From Vibrio profundi (GTDB lineage: Bacteria > Pseudomonadota > Gammaproteobacteria > Enterobacterales > Vibrionaceae): a stretch of DNA of 64,000 nt. Shown here piece after piece: positions 63,175 to 64,000 of the stretch. The stretch covers positions 124,001-188,000 of the forward strand of contig NZ_RZIS01000010.1 of assembly GCF_005281835.1 (NCBI RefSeq). The letters are read 5' to 3'. Under the pieces are notes generated by a model that made no database searches, was not told the origin of the DNA, and worked only from the letters and a program-made list of their open reading frames with translations. Position 1 is the stretch's first letter. Each line of letters opens with the position of its first letter. The position numbers and the translations under genes were made by a program.

Positions 63175-64000
63175 CTAAGGCGTAAATGTCGCTACACCTA
63201 GCTCATCTTCACGTTTAGTTTGCGCCATCATTTGAGTTGGCGAAATTACGGTGCGAAGATCCATGTCTTTTTCTGTGCGAACAAGCTCACCACGAAGTGA
63301 GTTTGCGAATACGTCAGTGATCTTCACATCAACAAATTGACCAATAAGATCCGCTGAACCTTCGAAGTTCACTACACGGTTGTTTTCTGTACGAGCACGC
63401 AATTCCATTAAGTTTTTCTTCGATGGACCTTCAACCAGTACACGTTGCTCAGTATCCAGCATTAGGCGAGAGTAGCGCATAGCTTGCGTGTTAACGGTTT
63501 GTTGTAGTTCGTATAGGCGATCTTTCTTCTCTTGCTCAGGCACGTCACATGGGTAGTCTGCAGCAGGTGTACCAGGACGAGGAGAGAAGATAAAGCTGAA
63601 GCTCATATCGAAATCAACGTCTTTGATCAGTTTCATCGTGTCTTGGAAATCTTGGTTAGATTCACCAGGGAAACCAACGATAAAGTCAGAGCTGATTTGA
63701 ATGTCAGGACGCGCTTTACGAAGCTTACGAATAATCGACTTGTACTCGATAGCTGTATGAGGACGCTTCATCATCGTAAGGATACGGTCACTACCACTTT
63801 GTACTGGTAGATGAAGGAAGCTCACAAGTTCAGGTGTATCTTCGTATACTGCGATGATGTCATCACCAAACTCAAGCGGGTGGCTTGTTGTGAAACGAAT
63901 ACGATCGATACCGTCGATAGACGCAACTAAACGCAGTAATTCTGCGAATGTGCAGATATCACCTTCGTGAGTTGGGCCGCGGTACGCATTTACGTTTTGG
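63175..64000 (-). CDS. miaB: tRNA-2-methylthio-N6-dimethylallyladenosine synthase (3' part)
   Basis: MiaB is a radical SAM methylthiotransferase that adds the 2-methylthio group to i6A37 of tRNA. The visible 275 residues are the C-terminal part: QNVNAYRG at the window edge, then TSHPLEFGDD, LHLPVQSGSDRIL, SSDFIVGFPGES, and a TRAM domain (about the last 65 residues, LVEGPSKKNLMELRARTENN). The radical SAM cysteines lie beyond the window. An internal Met frame (63825) is not the start: the reading frame stays open to the edge with clear homology. Confidence 0.95.
   Translation of the reverse strand, partial: QNVNAYRGPTHEGDICTFAELLRLVASIDGIDRIRFTTSHPLEFGDDIIAVYEDTPELVSFLHLPVQSGSDRILTMMKRPHTAIEYKSIIRKLRKARPDIQISSDFIVGFPGESNQDFQDTMKLIKDVDFDMSFSFIFSPRPGTPAADYPCDVPEQEKKDRLYELQQTVNTQAMRYSRLMLDTEQRVLVEGPSKKNLMELRARTENNRVVNFEGSADLIGQFVDVKITDVFANSLRGELVRTEKDMDLRTVISPTQMMAQTKREDELGVATFTP

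Noticed and set aside
1..64000. tRNA, rRNA, CRISPR, insertion sequence or prophage signals
   Set aside because: None could be supported; gene order and composition look like ordinary Vibrio core chromosome throughout.

Overview
This window is a stretch of core chromosome from a gamma-proteobacterium of the family Vibrionaceae, almost certainly genus Vibrio. The evidence is the complete nqrABCDEF-apbE-nqrM locus, an OmpK-type porin, a modular ChiA-1-like chitinase, a DUF2850-type membrane protein, and Vibrio-like gene order around recCBD, csdAE, bolA/ampG and the leuS-lptE-holA-rsfS-rlmH-mrdAB-rlpA-dacA-ybeD-lipBA block. I see no insertion sequences, prophage, CRISPR arrays, rRNA or tRNA genes.

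Layout. Positions 1-39 hold the 5' end of an unidentified minus-strand gene. 193-2112 (minus) is the most unusual part: a GGGtGRT-family protein and a NifU-like protein in one operon, behind a leader that matches the fluoride (crcB) riboswitch and ends in a hairpin covering the ribosome binding site. yebG (with a LexA-like box), a LysR regulator and a divergent TDT-family transporter follow. 4778-14379 (plus) is recC, recB, recD. 14461-18100 holds a small hypothetical gene, argA, a DUF2850-like protein and mltA. 18193-20724 is tcdA-csdE convergent with csdA (sulfur trafficking). 20787-26846 (minus) is a panE-like reductase, ompK, ampG, a periplasmic cyclophilin, yajG and rlmG, with bolA divergent from them.

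27841-35122 (plus) encodes the sodium-pumping NADH:quinone oxidoreductase with its flavin transferase ApbE and maturation factor NqrM. 35199-41018 holds a double-receiver diguanylate cyclase, SOS-type dinB, a RecQ-family helicase, a GreA/B-like factor and a DUF2884 protein. 41076-45319 is a chitinase divergent from a sodium:solute symporter. 45470-58081 (minus) is lipoate synthesis, cell elongation and division wall enzymes, ribosome maturation factors, LPS assembly and leuS. 58348-64000 is a ybeL-like zinc-ribbon gene, then lnt, corC, ybeY, ybeZ and the 3' part of miaB.

Themes. Iron-sulfur and sulfur chemistry recurs (NifU-like, csdAE, tcdA, nqrF, nqrM, lipA, miaB), as do DNA repair (recBCD, dinB, recQ-like, yebG) and the cell envelope (mltA, ampG, dacA, rlpA, mrdAB, lptE, lnt). 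Most start and product calls rest on recalled family sequences read by eye; no alignment was run. The best candidate for something undescribed is the fluoride-riboswitch-like leader driving the NifU-like/GGGtGRT pair.
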